64,000 bases of DNA from JAMHWF01 sp035911095 (GCA_035911095.1 JAMHWF010000098.1:1-64000); one strand, 5' to 3'. Shown: positions 1 through 9,831, numbered from the stretch's first letter. Numbers and translations: made by a program. Notes: generated from the sequence alone by a model not told the origin.

Positions 1-837
1 GTCGAGCACGGCTACATCATCGCCAAGGCGAAGCGCCTGAAGGGCGCGCGCATCACCACCGACATGGTGACGGTCACCGGCACCGAGAACCTGCTGATGG
101 CCGCCACGCTGGCCGAGGGCGAAACGGTGCTGGAGAACGCCGCGCAGGAGCCGGAGATCCCCGACCTGGCCGAGCTGCTGATCGCCATGGGCGCGAAGAT
201 CGAGGGCCACGGCACCAGCAAGATCCGCATCCAGGGTGTCGAGCGCCTGCACGGCGCCACGCATCGCATCGTGCCGGACCGCATCGAGACCGGCACCTTC
301 CTGTGCGCCGTGGCCGCGGCCGGTGGCGACGTGGTGTTGCGCCAGGCGCGTGCCGAGCACCTGGAGGTGGTGATCGACAAGCTGCGCGAGGCCGGCGCGA
401 GCATCGAGGCCGGCGACGACTGGATCCGCGTGCGCGGCAGCCAGCGGCCCCGTGCGGTGAGCTTCCGCACCAGCGAGTACCCGGCCTTCCCGACCGACAT
501 GCAGGCGCAGTTCATGGCGCTCGATGCGATCGCCGACGGCAGTGCGGTGATCAACGAGACGATCTTCGAGAACCGCTTCATGCACGTCAACGAGCTGCTG
601 CGGCTGGGCGCGCGCATCGACATCGAGGGGCACACGGCGGTGGTGCAGGGCGTCGAGCGCCTGTCGGGCGCGACGGTGATGGCGACCGACTTGCGGGCCT
701 CGGCGAGCCTGGTGATCGCCGGCCTGGTGGCAGAAGGCGAGACCGTTGTCGACCGCATCTACCACCTCGACCGCGGCTACGACCGGATGGAGGCCAAGCT
801 GCGCGACCTCGGGGCCGACATCGAGCGCATCGCATGA
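1..837 (+). CDS. murA: UDP-N-acetylglucosamine 1-carboxyvinyltransferase, C-terminal part (5' end outside window)
   Basis: MurA transfers enolpyruvate from PEP to UDP-GlcNAc, the first committed cytoplasmic step of peptidoglycan synthesis. The frame is open from base 1 and gives 278 residues, against about 420 for the whole enzyme. The N-terminal third, which holds the catalytic Cys and Lys22 in the family, lies outside the window. The visible part carries the EPSP-synthase-like repeats, with TGTENLLMAATLAEGE near its start and the FPTDMQAQFMALD segment typical of MurA. The stop overlaps the hisG start as ATGA, so murA and the his genes are probably co-transcribed. Confidence 0.95.
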   Translation, partial: VEHGYIIAKAKRLKGARITTDMVTVTGTENLLMAATLAEGETVLENAAQEPEIPDLAELLIAMGAKIEGHGTSKIRIQGVERLHGATHRIVPDRIETGTFLCAVAAAGGDVVLRQARAEHLEVVIDKLREAGASIEAGDDWIRVRGSQRPRAVSFRTSEYPAFPTDMQAQFMALDAIADGSAVINETIFENRFMHVNELLRLGARIDIEGHTAVVQGVERLSGATVMATDLRASASLVIAGLVAEGETVVDRIYHLDRGYDRMEAKLRDLGADIERIA

Positions 838-1580
838 CGGCCGACGCAACCGCCGCCGCCCCGGCCGCGCCGCTCACGTTGGCGCTGTCGAAGGGCCGCA
901 TCTTCGACGACACGCTGCCGCTGCTGCGCGCGGCCGGCGTCGAGGTGCTGGACGATGCGGAGGCCACGCGCAAGCTGATCCTCGCGACCTCGCGGCCGGA
1001 ACTGCGCGTCGTGCTGGTGCGCGCGAGCGACGTGCCGACCTATGTGCAGTACGGCGGCGCCGACCTCGGCGTGGCCGGGCGCGACGTGCTGCTCGAGCAT
1101 GGCGGCCAGGGCCTGTACCAGCCGCTCGACCTCGGCATCGCGCGTTGCCGGCTGAGCGTCGCGGCGCGCGCCGGCTTCGACTACGAAGCCGCGGTGCGGC
1201 AGGGTTCGCGCATCCGCGTCGCGACCAAGTACACGCGATGCGCGCGCGAGCACTTCGCCGACAAGGGTGTGCACGTCGACCTGATCAAGCTCTACGGCTC
1301 GATGGAGCTGGCCCCGCTGACCGGGCTGGCCGACGCGATCGTCGACCTGGTCTCGAGTGGCAACACGCTGCGCGCGAACCAGCTGGTCGAGGTCGAACGC
1401 ATCATGGACATCTCGGCGCGCCTGGTCGTCAACCAGGCCTCGCTGAAGCTCAAGCGCGAGCCGATCCGGGCGCTGATCGAGGCCTTCGCGGCGGCTTCGG
1501 CGCCGGCGCCTTCGGCCGCCGGGCTGGCTGGGACGACAGCGCCGGCCGAGGCCGCGCACACGGCCAGGAGCCCGGCGTGA
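834..1580 (+). CDS. hisG: ATP phosphoribosyltransferase, short form
   Basis: HisG condenses ATP with PRPP, the first and feedback-regulated step of histidine synthesis. The start ATG overlaps the murA stop by 4 nt. At 248 residues it is the short form, which in other bacteria works with a separate HisZ regulatory subunit; no hisZ is seen here. TLALSKGRIFDDTLPLL near the N-terminus and YGSMELAPLTGLADAIVDLV further on are typical of HisG. The last 30 or so residues are an Ala/Pro-rich tail beyond the usual end. The hisD start overlaps the stop as GTGA, implying translational coupling. Confidence 0.95.
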   Translation: MTADATAAAPAAPLTLALSKGRIFDDTLPLLRAAGVEVLDDAEATRKLILATSRPELRVVLVRASDVPTYVQYGGADLGVAGRDVLLEHGGQGLYQPLDLGIARCRLSVAARAGFDYEAAVRQGSRIRVATKYTRCAREHFADKGVHVDLIKLYGSMELAPLTGLADAIVDLVSSGNTLRANQLVEVERIMDISARLVVNQASLKLKREPIRALIEAFAAASAPAPSAAGLAGTTAPAEAAHTARSPA

Positions 1581-2944
1581 GCGCGCCCGGCGCGAAGGCG
1601 GCGAGCAATGCGGCGGCATCCGTTGCAGGGCCGGTGCGGGTGCGCCGCCTCGACACCACCAGCACCGACTTCGAGGCGCGCTTCCGCGAGGTGCTGCACT
1701 GGTCGGCCGAAACCGACCGCGAGATCGAGACGCGGGTCGCCGACATCCTCGCCGACGTGCGCGCACGTGGCGACGCCGCGGTGCTTGAGTACACCGCGCG
1801 CTTCGACGGCGTCGAGGCGCCCGACGTGGCCGCGCTGACGCTCGGCGCCGATGACTTCGCCGCCGCCTTCGCCGCGGTGCCGGCCGCGCAGCGCGACGCG
1901 CTCGAACGCGCGGCCGCGCGCATCCGCGACTATCACGTGCGCCAGCTGGAGGCCTGCGGCCGCAGCTGGAGCTACCGCGATGCCGACGGCAGCCTGCTCG
2001 GCCAGAAGGTGACGCCGCTAGACCGCGTCGGCCTCTACGTGCCGGGCGGCAAGGCCGCGTACCCGTCGAGCCTGCTGATGAATGCGCTGCCGGCGCAGGT
2101 GGCCGGCGTGCCGGAGATCGTCATCGTCGTGCCGACGCCGCGCGGCGAGCGCAACGCGCTGGTGCTGGCTGCCGCGCATGTGGCGGGTGTGACGCGCGGC
2201 TACACGATCGGCGGCGCGCAGGCGGTGGCGGCGCTCGCCTACGGCACCGCGACGATCCCGAAGGTCGACAAGATCACCGGCCCCGGCAACGCCTATGTCG
2301 CGAGCGCGAAGAAGCATGTCTTCGGCACCGTCGGCATCGACATGATCGCCGGCCCGAGCGAGATCCTGGTGCTGGCCGACGGCACGACGCCGCCCGACTG
2401 GGTCGCGATGGACCTGTTCAGCCAGGCCGAGCACGACGAGCTGGCGCAGAGCATCCTGCTCTGCCCGGACGCCGCCTACCTCGACCGGGTGCAGGCCGAG
2501 ATCGAGCGCCTGCTGCCCGCCATGCCGCGGCGCGACGTGATCCGCGCCTCGCTCGAAGGGCGCGGCGCGCTGATCCGCACGCGCTCGATGGAGGAGGCTT
2601 GCGAGATCAGCAACCGCATCGCGCCCGAGCACCTCGAGGTCTCGAGCGCCGAGCCGGCGCGCTGGGAGCCGCTGCTGCGCCACGCCGGCGCGATCTTCCT
2701 CGGCGCCTACACCAGCGAGAGCCTGGGCGACTACTGCGCGGGACCGAACCACGTGCTGCCGACCGCGGGCACGGCGCGCTTCAGCTCGCCGCTCGGGGTC
2801 TACGACTTCCAGAAGCGCAGCAGCCTGATCGAGGTGAGCGCGGCCGGTGCGCGGCAGCTCGGGCCGATCGCCGCCGAGCTCGCCTATGGCGAAGGCCTCC
2901 AGGCGCATGCGCGGGCGGCCGAGCTGCGTCTCGAATCCTCCTGA
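1577..2944 (+). CDS. hisD: Histidinol dehydrogenase
   Basis: HisD is a zinc enzyme that oxidises L-histidinol to histidine in two NAD-dependent steps, the last reactions of the pathway. The GTG start overlaps the hisG stop, and the product is 455 residues against about 430 for the family. The extra length is an Ala-rich N-terminal leader of some 20 residues before the conserved VRRLDTTSTDFEARF segment. Recognisable motifs are the nucleotide-binding region VGLYVPGGKAAYPSSLLMNA, KVDKITGPGNAYVASAKK, and the catalytic Glu-His pair in RIAPEHLEV near residue 355. A start slightly downstream cannot be excluded, but the GTGA coupling favours this one. Confidence 0.95.
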   Translation: MSAPGAKAASNAAASVAGPVRVRRLDTTSTDFEARFREVLHWSAETDREIETRVADILADVRARGDAAVLEYTARFDGVEAPDVAALTLGADDFAAAFAAVPAAQRDALERAAARIRDYHVRQLEACGRSWSYRDADGSLLGQKVTPLDRVGLYVPGGKAAYPSSLLMNALPAQVAGVPEIVIVVPTPRGERNALVLAAAHVAGVTRGYTIGGAQAVAALAYGTATIPKVDKITGPGNAYVASAKKHVFGTVGIDMIAGPSEILVLADGTTPPDWVAMDLFSQAEHDELAQSILLCPDAAYLDRVQAEIERLLPAMPRRDVIRASLEGRGALIRTRSMEEACEISNRIAPEHLEVSSAEPARWEPLLRHAGAIFLGAYTSESLGDYCAGPNHVLPTAGTARFSSPLGVYDFQKRSSLIEVSAAGARQLGPIAAELAYGEGLQAHARAAELRLESS

Positions 2945-2980
2945 CCGCCTCTCTCACCGAGAGCCCCACCGAGCCCGCGC

Positions 2981-4105
2981 ATGACCGCCGACCTCAACGC
3001 CCGCCTCGCCGCCACGATCCGCCGCGACGTGCAGGGCATGCATGCCTACGCCGTCCAGCCGAGCGAAGGCCTGCTCAAGCTCGACGCGATGGAGAACCCG
3101 TTCCGCCTGCCGGCGGAGCTGCAGCGCGCGCTCGGCGAGCGGCTCGGCGCGGTGGCGATCAACCGGTACCCAGGCACCTCGGTCGCCCGTGTCGCCGAGG
3201 CGCTCGCCGCCCACGTGGAGCTGCCCGCGGGCTGCCGGCTGATGCTTGGCAACGGCTCGGACGAACTGATCTCGCTCGTCGCGATGGCCTGCGACATCCC
3301 CGCGGCGGAGGCGCCGGGCGGTCAGGCGCCGGTCATGCTGGCGCCGCTGCCCGGCTTCGTGATGTACGAGATGGCAGCCCGGCTGCAGGGCCTGCGCTTC
3401 GTCGGCGTGCCGCTGACCGCGCAGTTCGAGCTCGACGAGGCGGCGATGCTCGACGCGATCGCGACGCACCGGCCGGCCGTCACCTGGATCGCCTACCCGA
3501 ACAACCCGACCGGCACCCTGTGGGACGACACGACGATCGACCGCATCGTCGCCGCGGTCGGGGCGCAGGGCCACGGGCTGGTCGTTTTCGACGAGGCCTA
3601 CCAGCCGTTCTCGTCGCGCAGCTGGATGCAGCGCATGGCCGCGCAGCCGCATGTGCTCGTGATGCGCACGCTGAGCAAGTTCGGCCTTGCCGGCGTGCGG
3701 CTCGGCTACCTCTGCGGCGTGGCGGCGCTGGTCGACCAGATCGACAAGGTCCGCCCGCCCTACAACGTGAGCGTGCTGAACGCCGAGGCAACGCTGTTCG
3801 CGCTCGAGCACGCCGGCGAGTACGAGCGCCAGGCGCGCGTGCTGCGCGCCGAGCGCGAGCGGCTGCAGGTCGCGCTGCGCGAACTGCCCGGCGTGACGCC
3901 CTTCCCGAGCGAGGCCAACATGATCCTGGTGCGCGTGCCCGATGCGAAGCGGGTCTTCGAAGGCATGAAGGCGCGCGGCGTGCTCGTCAAGCATGTCGCG
4001 TCGCTGCACCCGCTGCTGGCGAACTGCCTGCGCCTGACGGTCGGCACCCCCGACGAGAACGGCGCGATGCTCGACGCGCTGTCGGCCGCACTGCGGGAGG
4101 GCTGA
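2981..4105 (+). CDS. hisC: Histidinol-phosphate aminotransferase
   Basis: HisC is a PLP enzyme that transaminates imidazole-acetol phosphate with glutamate to give histidinol phosphate. The 374-residue product is the normal length for a class I/II aminotransferase of this type. The LDAMENPFRLP segment lies near the N-terminus, followed by YPNNPTGTLWD (Asn contacting PLP) and TLSKFGLAGVRLGY, whose Lys near residue 232 should form the internal aldimine. It starts 36 nt after hisD and ends 3 nt before hisB, inside the same operon. Confidence 0.95.
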   Translation: MTADLNARLAATIRRDVQGMHAYAVQPSEGLLKLDAMENPFRLPAELQRALGERLGAVAINRYPGTSVARVAEALAAHVELPAGCRLMLGNGSDELISLVAMACDIPAAEAPGGQAPVMLAPLPGFVMYEMAARLQGLRFVGVPLTAQFELDEAAMLDAIATHRPAVTWIAYPNNPTGTLWDDTTIDRIVAAVGAQGHGLVVFDEAYQPFSSRSWMQRMAAQPHVLVMRTLSKFGLAGVRLGYLCGVAALVDQIDKVRPPYNVSVLNAEATLFALEHAGEYERQARVLRAERERLQVALRELPGVTPFPSEANMILVRVPDAKRVFEGMKARGVLVKHVASLHPLLANCLRLTVGTPDENGAMLDALSAALREG

Positions 4106-4108
4106 GCG

Positions 4109-4717
4109 ATGAGCCTCGACACCAGCACCCACCGCGTCGCCGAAGTGGCGCGCGACACGAAGGAAACGAAGATCCGCGTGCGCGTCGACCTCGACGGCAG
4201 CGGCGCGTCGACGCTGGCCACCGGCATCGGCTTCTTCGACCACATGCTCGACCAGATCGCGCGCCACGGGCTGATCGACCTCGACATCCAGGCCGAAGGC
4301 GACCTGCACATCGACGGGCACCACACGGTGGAGGACGTCGGCATCACGCTCGGCATGGCGGTGGCCCAGGCCATCGGCGACAAGCGGGGCCTGACGCGCT
4401 ACGGCCACGCCTACGTGCCGCTCGACGAGGCGCTGAGCCGCGTCGTCATCGACCTGTCGGGCCGCCCCGGGCTGCACATGGACGTGCCGTTCAAGGCCGG
4501 GATGATCGGCGCCTTCGACACCCAGCTGACCTTCGAGTTCTTCCAGGGCTTCGCCAACCACGCGCTGGCCACGCTGCACATCGACAACCTCAAGGGCCAC
4601 AACGCGCATCACCAGTGCGAGACCGTGTTCAAGGCCTTTGGCCGCGCGCTGCGCATGGCGCTGGCGATCGACCCGCGCTCGGTCGGCGTGATCCCGTCGA
4701 CCAAGGGCAGTCTGTGA
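4109..4717 (+). CDS. hisB: Imidazoleglycerol-phosphate dehydratase (monofunctional)
   Basis: This enzyme dehydrates imidazole-glycerol phosphate to imidazole-acetol phosphate and uses metal ions bound by conserved His clusters. The 202-residue protein covers only the dehydratase domain, unlike the E. coli HisB fusion with histidinol-phosphatase, so the phosphatase must be encoded elsewhere. Family motifs visible are GIGFFDHMLDQIARHG, DGHHTVEDVGI and HNAHHQCETVFKAFGRALR. It lies between hisC and hisH with short gaps. Confidence 0.96.
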   Translation: MSLDTSTHRVAEVARDTKETKIRVRVDLDGSGASTLATGIGFFDHMLDQIARHGLIDLDIQAEGDLHIDGHHTVEDVGITLGMAVAQAIGDKRGLTRYGHAYVPLDEALSRVVIDLSGRPGLHMDVPFKAGMIGAFDTQLTFEFFQGFANHALATLHIDNLKGHNAHHQCETVFKAFGRALRMALAIDPRSVGVIPSTKGSL

Positions 4718-4733
4718 AGGGCAGGGTCCAGAC

Positions 4734-5375
4734 ATGAGCAGCGTCGCGGTCGTCGACTACGGCATGGGCAACCTGCGCTCGGTGTCGCAGGCGGTGCTGC
4801 ATGCGGCGCGCGACAGCGGGGTGCGGGTCGTCGTGACGGCCGACCCCGATGAGGTGCGCCGCGCCGAGCGCGTCGTGCTGCCGGGCCAGGGCGCGATCCG
4901 CGACTGCATGCGCGAGCTGCGCGAGTCCGGCCTGCTCGAGCCGGTGCTCGATGCCGCCGCGCGCAAGCCGCTGATGGGCGTGTGCGTGGGCATGCAGATG
5001 CTGCTGTCGCACAGCGAGGAGCAGGACACGCCGGGGCTCGCGCTGATCCCCGGCGAGGTGCGGCGCTTCCGCCTCGAAGGGCGCCTGCAGGCCGACGGCA
5101 GCCGCTACAAGGTGCCGCAGATGGGCTGGAACGAGGTCTGGCAGCGGCCGCACCCGATGTGGGCCGGCGTGCCCGACGGCGCGCACTTCTACTTCGTGCA
5201 CAGCTTCCACGCCGATCCCACCGACACCGCGCACACCGTCGGCGAGACGGACTACGGCGACCGCTTTACCAGCGCGGTGGCACGGGATAACATTTTTGCG
5301 ACCCAGTTCCACCCCGAGAAAAGCGCAGCGCACGGTCTCGTCCTCTATCGGAACTTCCTCGACTGGAAGCCCTGA
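4734..5375 (+). CDS. hisH: Imidazole glycerol phosphate synthase, glutamine amidotransferase subunit
   Basis: HisH hydrolyses glutamine and channels ammonia to HisF; the HisHF complex makes IGP and AICAR. It is a class I amidotransferase of 213 residues. The nucleophile elbow is MGVCVGMQMLL (Cys near residue 84), and the catalytic His and Glu lie in TQFHPEKSA near residue 192. The N-terminus has VVDYGMGNLRS and the oxyanion region LPGQGAI, both typical. Start at ATG 4734, 16 nt after hisB. Confidence 0.96.
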   Translation: MSSVAVVDYGMGNLRSVSQAVLHAARDSGVRVVVTADPDEVRRAERVVLPGQGAIRDCMRELRESGLLEPVLDAAARKPLMGVCVGMQMLLSHSEEQDTPGLALIPGEVRRFRLEGRLQADGSRYKVPQMGWNEVWQRPHPMWAGVPDGAHFYFVHSFHADPTDTAHTVGETDYGDRFTSAVARDNIFATQFHPEKSAAHGLVLYRNFLDWKP

Positions 5376-5443
5376 CGGCCTTCCGGCAGCTCGAGCCTCG
5401 ATCCTTCGCCTCCTTCCCTTCCCCTCGTTTCCGCGCCACGGTC

Positions 5444-6193
5444 ATGCTGCTCATCCCCGCCATCGACCTCAAGGACGGCAAGTGCGTCCGTCTGCAGCAA
5501 GGCGACATGAACGTCGCCACCACCTTCGGCGACGACCCCGCCGCGATGGCGCGCCGCTGGCTCGACGCCGGCGCGCGGCGGCTGCACCTCGTGGACCTGA
5601 ACGGCGCCTTCGCGGGCAAGCCGGTCAACGAGGCGGCGGTCAAGGCCATCCTCGCCGAAGTCGGCGACGAGATCCCGGTGCAGCTGGGCGGCGGCATCCG
5701 CGACCTGGACACGATCGAGCGCTTTCTCGACGACGGGCTGTCCTTCGTCATCATCGGCACCGCGGCAGTGAAGAGCCCGGGCTTCCTCAAGGATGCCTGC
5801 AGTGCCTTCGGCGGTCACATCCTCGTGGGCCTGGACGCGAAGGACGGCAAGGTCGCCACCGATGGTTGGAGCAAGCTCACCGGCCATGAGGTGGTCGACC
5901 TCGGCAAGAAGTTCGAGGACTACGGCGTCGAGGGACTGATCTACACCGACATCGGCCGCGACGGCATGCTGACCGGCATCAACATCGATGCGACGGTGCG
6001 CCTCGCGCAGTCGCTGACCATCCCGGTCATCGCCTCGGGCGGGCTCTCGGGGCTGGAGGACATCGAGCGCCTGTGCGCAGTCGAGTCCGACGGCATCGAA
6101 GGCGTGATTTGCGGACGTTCGATCTACACCGGCGCGCTGGACTTCAGCGCCGCGCAGGACCGGGCCGACCAGCTCACCGCAGCCGCCGGCTGA
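5444..6193 (+). CDS. hisA: ProFAR isomerase (phosphoribosyl-formimino-AICAR-phosphate isomerase)
   Basis: HisA opens and rearranges the ribose ring of ProFAR to PRFAR (an Amadori rearrangement). The 249-residue beta-alpha barrel is of normal length. The catalytic Asp residues are visible in IPAIDLKDGKCVRL near the N-terminus and in LVGLDAKDGKV near residue 130. Phosphate-binding segments QLGGGIRDLDT and ASGGLSGLEDI are intact. It begins 68 nt after hisH, the largest gap in this operon; nothing recognisable lies in the gap. Confidence 0.96.
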   Translation: MLLIPAIDLKDGKCVRLQQGDMNVATTFGDDPAAMARRWLDAGARRLHLVDLNGAFAGKPVNEAAVKAILAEVGDEIPVQLGGGIRDLDTIERFLDDGLSFVIIGTAAVKSPGFLKDACSAFGGHILVGLDAKDGKVATDGWSKLTGHEVVDLGKKFEDYGVEGLIYTDIGRDGMLTGINIDATVRLAQSLTIPVIASGGLSGLEDIERLCAVESDGIEGVICGRSIYTGALDFSAAQDRADQLTAAAG

Positions 6194-6240
6194 ACCGCCC
6201 GCCGCGCCGCACCCGGGCACGGCGCTGTCACGAGACCTCC

Positions 6241-7020
<780 letters not shown>

Positions 7021-7060
7021 GCGTTTCCGCCCGGCCGCCTGGCGGTCGAAGGCTCGACCC

Positions 7061-7771
7061 ATGAGCGCGTCCCGCCCCCGCGCGGCGGGCGGGGCGCGCC
7101 ACGAGGTGCGGTTGATCGGCGGGCGCTGGAAGCGCAGCAAGCTGCCGGTCGCCGACCGGCCCGGCCTGCGGCCGACGCCGGACCGGGTGCGCGAGACGTT
7201 GTTCAACTGGCTCGGCCGCGATCTCAGCGGCTGGACCTGCCTCGATGCGTTCGCCGGCAGCGGCGCGCTCGGGTTCGAGGCCGCCTCGCGCGGCGCCTTT
7301 CCGGTCTGGCTGCTCGAGCGGGACCGGACCCTGGTCGAAGGCCTGCGTGCCGCGCGCCTGCGCCTGGGGGCCGATGCGGAGTCGCTGCGCATCGAATGCG
7401 TCGACGCGCTGGTCTGGATGCGGCGTCAGGAGGTGGCGTCCTTCGACCTCATCCTGCTCGACCCACCCTACGCCGACGACCTGGCGGACGCAGCGCTGGC
7501 GCTGGCGGCACCGCTGCTGCGCCCCGGCGGCTTTGCCTACGTCGAGAGCGGCCGGCCGCCGGCCGATGCCGGGGCGTCCGCGCTCGGGCTGCAGCCGCAC
7601 CGCGAACTGCGCGCCGGCGGCGTGCACGCGCGCCTGTTGCGCCGCCCAGGCCCCCCTGGGGGCGCGCTGCCGCCGCCAGCCCCGGGGCTAAACTGCGCTG
7701 CAGCATCGACGGCGGCAGACGCCGCCCGCTCCCCGCCCGATCCCACGCCCGAGCCCCGGAGTTCGCCTTGA
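7061..7771 (+). CDS. rsmD: 16S rRNA (guanine-966-N2)-methyltransferase
   Basis: RsmD methylates G966 of 16S rRNA in the assembled small subunit, using SAM. The 236-residue product has VRLIGGRWKRSKLPV at the start, the SAM-binding motif LDAFAGSGALGFEAASRGA, and the catalytic LILLDPPYADD. The family is usually about 190-200 residues; the last 40 here are Pro/Ala-rich with no recognisable fold and run on until the coaD start. That tail also contains a TAAACT hexamer around 7687 that could serve coaD. The stop overlaps the coaD TTG start (TTGA). Confidence 0.92.
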   Translation: MSASRPRAAGGARHEVRLIGGRWKRSKLPVADRPGLRPTPDRVRETLFNWLGRDLSGWTCLDAFAGSGALGFEAASRGAFPVWLLERDRTLVEGLRAARLRLGADAESLRIECVDALVWMRRQEVASFDLILLDPPYADDLADAALALAAPLLRPGGFAYVESGRPPADAGASALGLQPHRELRAGGVHARLLRRPGPPGGALPPPAPGLNCAAASTAADAARSPPDPTPEPRSSP

Positions 7772-8265
7772 CCACAGCGACCCAGCTGACCGCCGTCTAC
7801 CCCGGCACCTTCGACCCGATGACCCTGGGCCACGAGGACTTGATGCGCCGCGCCGGGCGCCTGTTCGAGCGGCTGATCGTCGCTGTTGCGGCCGGGCACC
7901 ACAAGAACACGATGTTCTCGGTGCAGGAGCGGCTGGAGATCGCACGCCAGTTGGCGACGCGCTATCCGAACGTGGAGGTCGTCGCATTCAAAGGGCTGCT
8001 GCGGGACTTCGTCATCGAGCACGACGGCAAGGTGGTGGTGCGCGGACTGCGCGCCGTCAGCGATTTCGAGTACGAGTTCCAGATGGCCGGCATGAACCGA
8101 CAGCTGATGCCCGACGTCGAGACCGTCTTCCTGACGCCGAGCGACCAGTACCAGTTCGTGAGCGGCACCTTCGTGCGCGAGATTGCCAGTCTCGGCGGTG
8201 ATGTCTCCAAGTTCGTGTCACCCTTGGTGCTCGAACGGTTGGCGCAGCGCGTCAAGGGACGCTGA
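7768..8265 (+). CDS. coaD: Phosphopantetheine adenylyltransferase
   Basis: CoaD adenylates 4'-phosphopantetheine to dephospho-CoA, the penultimate step of coenzyme A synthesis. The 165-residue length is normal. The nucleotidyltransferase motif is in AVYPGTFDPMTLGHEDL (T-x-G-H), with the ATP-binding VSGTFVREIASLGGDV near the end. The start is inferred as TTG at 7768 because no ATG or GTG lies just before the conserved TAVYPGTFDP segment, and the TTG overlaps the rsmD stop. Pairing with rsmD is common in proteobacteria. Confidence 0.95.
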   Translation: MTTATQLTAVYPGTFDPMTLGHEDLMRRAGRLFERLIVAVAAGHHKNTMFSVQERLEIARQLATRYPNVEVVAFKGLLRDFVIEHDGKVVVRGLRAVSDFEYEFQMAGMNRQLMPDVETVFLTPSDQYQFVSGTFVREIASLGGDVSKFVSPLVLERLAQRVKGR

Positions 8266-8302
8266 GGACGCGACGGCGTCGCCGCAACGAAAGGAGCAGA
8301 TC

Positions 8303-8581
8303 GTGGCCCTGATGATCACCGAGGAGTGCATCAACTGCGACGTCTGCGAGCCCGAGTGCCCGAACCAGGCGATCTCGCTGGGCGAGGCCTACTACGTCAT
8401 CGACCCCGCGCGCTGCACCGAATGCGTCGGCCACTTCGACGAGCCGCAGTGCGTGCAGGTGTGCCCGGTGGAGTGCATCCCGGTGAACCCGCAGCACGTG
8501 GAGACGCGCGAGGTGCTGTGGTCGAAGTTCCGGGCCCTGATCGCGGATGCGAAGGGCACCGGCGTCTCGTTCGCGCGCTGA
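8303..8581 (+). CDS. YfhL-type 2[4Fe-4S] ferredoxin
   Basis: Small cytoplasmic electron carrier of 92 residues. Two cysteine clusters are visible, CINCDVCEPECPNQAI and CTECVGHFDEPQCVQVCPVE. The second has the extended Cys spacing of the Allochromatium-type ferredoxin (YfhL family). The GTG start at 8303 is chosen because a strong ribosome-binding sequence AAAGGAG ends 6 nt upstream. It lies 37 nt after coaD, an association common in Burkholderiales. The redox partner cannot be told from sequence. Confidence 0.93.
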   Translation: MALMITEECINCDVCEPECPNQAISLGEAYYVIDPARCTECVGHFDEPQCVQVCPVECIPVNPQHVETREVLWSKFRALIADAKGTGVSFAR

Positions 8582-8606
8582 GCCTGCTCGTGCGCGGCCG
8601 CTGGAA

Positions 8607-9053
8607 TCAGCGCTGCTTCCTCTTCGACGTCGGCCGGGACGAGCGCGGGTCCGTCGCCTCGAAGTCGGGTGCGCGGTGCCTGCTCCTGGTCTGGGTGCTG
8701 CGACTCTTGGCCGCCGTGCGCGGTATCTCGTCGACTGAGCGGCGTCCGAGCGGCGTGTAGCCGATGCCGGCTGGCCCGCTGGGGCGGGCCGATTCGCGCT
8801 GCTCGCGGTCGCGCGCCAGTGCATCGGCAAGCGACCGCTGGCGTTCGGCGGCGCCCTGGGCCGCCGCACGGTCGGCTTCGTCGGGATCGGTCGCCTCGAG
8901 GGCCATTTCCCGCCCGCCGTGGCAAGGCTGGTGGCGGTACTCGGTCCCGCAACGGTAGATCGTCTGGCCGCCCACGGATGCGGCCGCGCCGGCAAGGCAC
9001 AGCGCTGCCAGGAGCCTCACTGCAGGGCGCGGACCGGTCGAGGGGGTGATCAT
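8607..9053 (-). CDS. Small exported protein, DUF4124-like
   Basis: A 148-residue protein with a signal peptide (LLAALCLAGAAASVGG then QTIYRCG). The short mature domain has Cys in YRCGTEYRHQPCHGG, like the YxC...PC pattern of DUF4124-type envelope proteins common in Burkholderiales. The rest is charged and low in complexity, rich in Arg, Asp and Ala, and probably disordered; the C-terminus is basic (SKRKQR). The ATG overlaps the pth stop by 4 nt, so it is translated behind pth. No function is known to me for this family. Confidence 0.75.
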   Translation of the reverse strand: MITPSTGPRPAVRLLAALCLAGAAASVGGQTIYRCGTEYRHQPCHGGREMALEATDPDEADRAAAQGAAERQRSLADALARDREQRESARPSGPAGIGYTPLGRRSVDEIPRTAAKSRSTQTRSRHRAPDFEATDPRSSRPTSKRKQR

Positions 9054-9763
9054 GGCGTCGCTCCTTTCGTTCCGGCGTCGACGAGAGGCGTGGCCGGGTC
9101 GGTGGCGGTACCGTCGTCCGAGGCACTTGCCGCCGGCGCGCGCTCGGTCGCGGCCACCGGTCGCGGCGGCTTTGGCCGTGCCGGCTTCGCGTGCAGCTGC
9201 TGCATCGCCCGCGTCATGTCGCCGGCGAGCAACAGCTCGAGCGCGGCCACCGATTCGTCGATGCAGCGGTCGATCGCCGCGCGGTGCTCCGCCGAGGGCT
9301 TCTTCAGCACGTAGTTGATGACCTCGGTCCTCACGCCGGGGTGCCCAATGCCGAGGCGCAGGCGCCAGTAGTCGGGGCTGCCGAGCTGCGCCTGGATGTC
9401 CTTCAGCCCGTTGTGACCCGCCGCGCTGCCACCCTGCTTGAGTTTCATCTGGCCGGGCATCAGGTCGAGCTCGTCGTGCACGACCAGGATTTCGGCCGGC
9501 GCGATCTTGAAGAAGCGCGCGAGCGCCGCCACCGACTTGCCCGACAGGTTCATGTAGGTCATCGGTTCCAGCAGCCAGACCGGGCCGTCGAGTGCGGCGA
9601 ACGGCCGGTTCACGCGTGCCGCAAGGCCGAAGTAGCTGCGCTCTGGCTGCAGGGCCGTGCCGAGGCGGCGAGCGGCCGCATCGATCCACCAGAAGCCGGC
9701 GTTGTGCCGGGTCGCTTCGTATTCGGGGCCCGGGTTGCCCAGGCCGACGAGCAGTCGAATCAT
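9050..9763 (-). CDS. pth: Peptidyl-tRNA hydrolase
   Basis: Pth releases peptides from prematurely dissociated peptidyl-tRNA. The start is at MIRLLVGLGNPGPEYEATRH, with the catalytic His in that segment. MTYMNLSGKSVAAL, VVHDELDLMPG and GGSAAGHNGLKDI are all intact. At 237 residues it is about 40 longer than usual, because of a Pro/Lys/Ala-rich C-terminal tail after residue 195. Upstream on its strand the sequence is GATAAT, then 6 nt, then ATG, with no ribosome-binding site. It may therefore have its own promoter and a leaderless message, even though it follows rplY. Confidence 0.95.
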   Translation of the reverse strand: MIRLLVGLGNPGPEYEATRHNAGFWWIDAAARRLGTALQPERSYFGLAARVNRPFAALDGPVWLLEPMTYMNLSGKSVAALARFFKIAPAEILVVHDELDLMPGQMKLKQGGSAAGHNGLKDIQAQLGSPDYWRLRLGIGHPGVRTEVINYVLKKPSAEHRAAIDRCIDESVAALELLLAGDMTRAMQQLHAKPARPKPPRPVAATERAPAASASDDGTATDPATPLVDAGTKGATP

Positions 9764-9831
9764 GGCGGGATTATCCAGAGGGTCGCTGCACGGCCCGGGC
9801 GACCGGAAGGGCGCCCGGGCCCAGAAGCAGA

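Noticed and set aside
2954..4735. 593-codon open frame on the minus strand opposite hisC-hisB
   Set aside because: His/Arg/Gln-rich composition typical of an antisense frame in high-GC DNA; the plus strand carries hisC and hisB with full motif sets.
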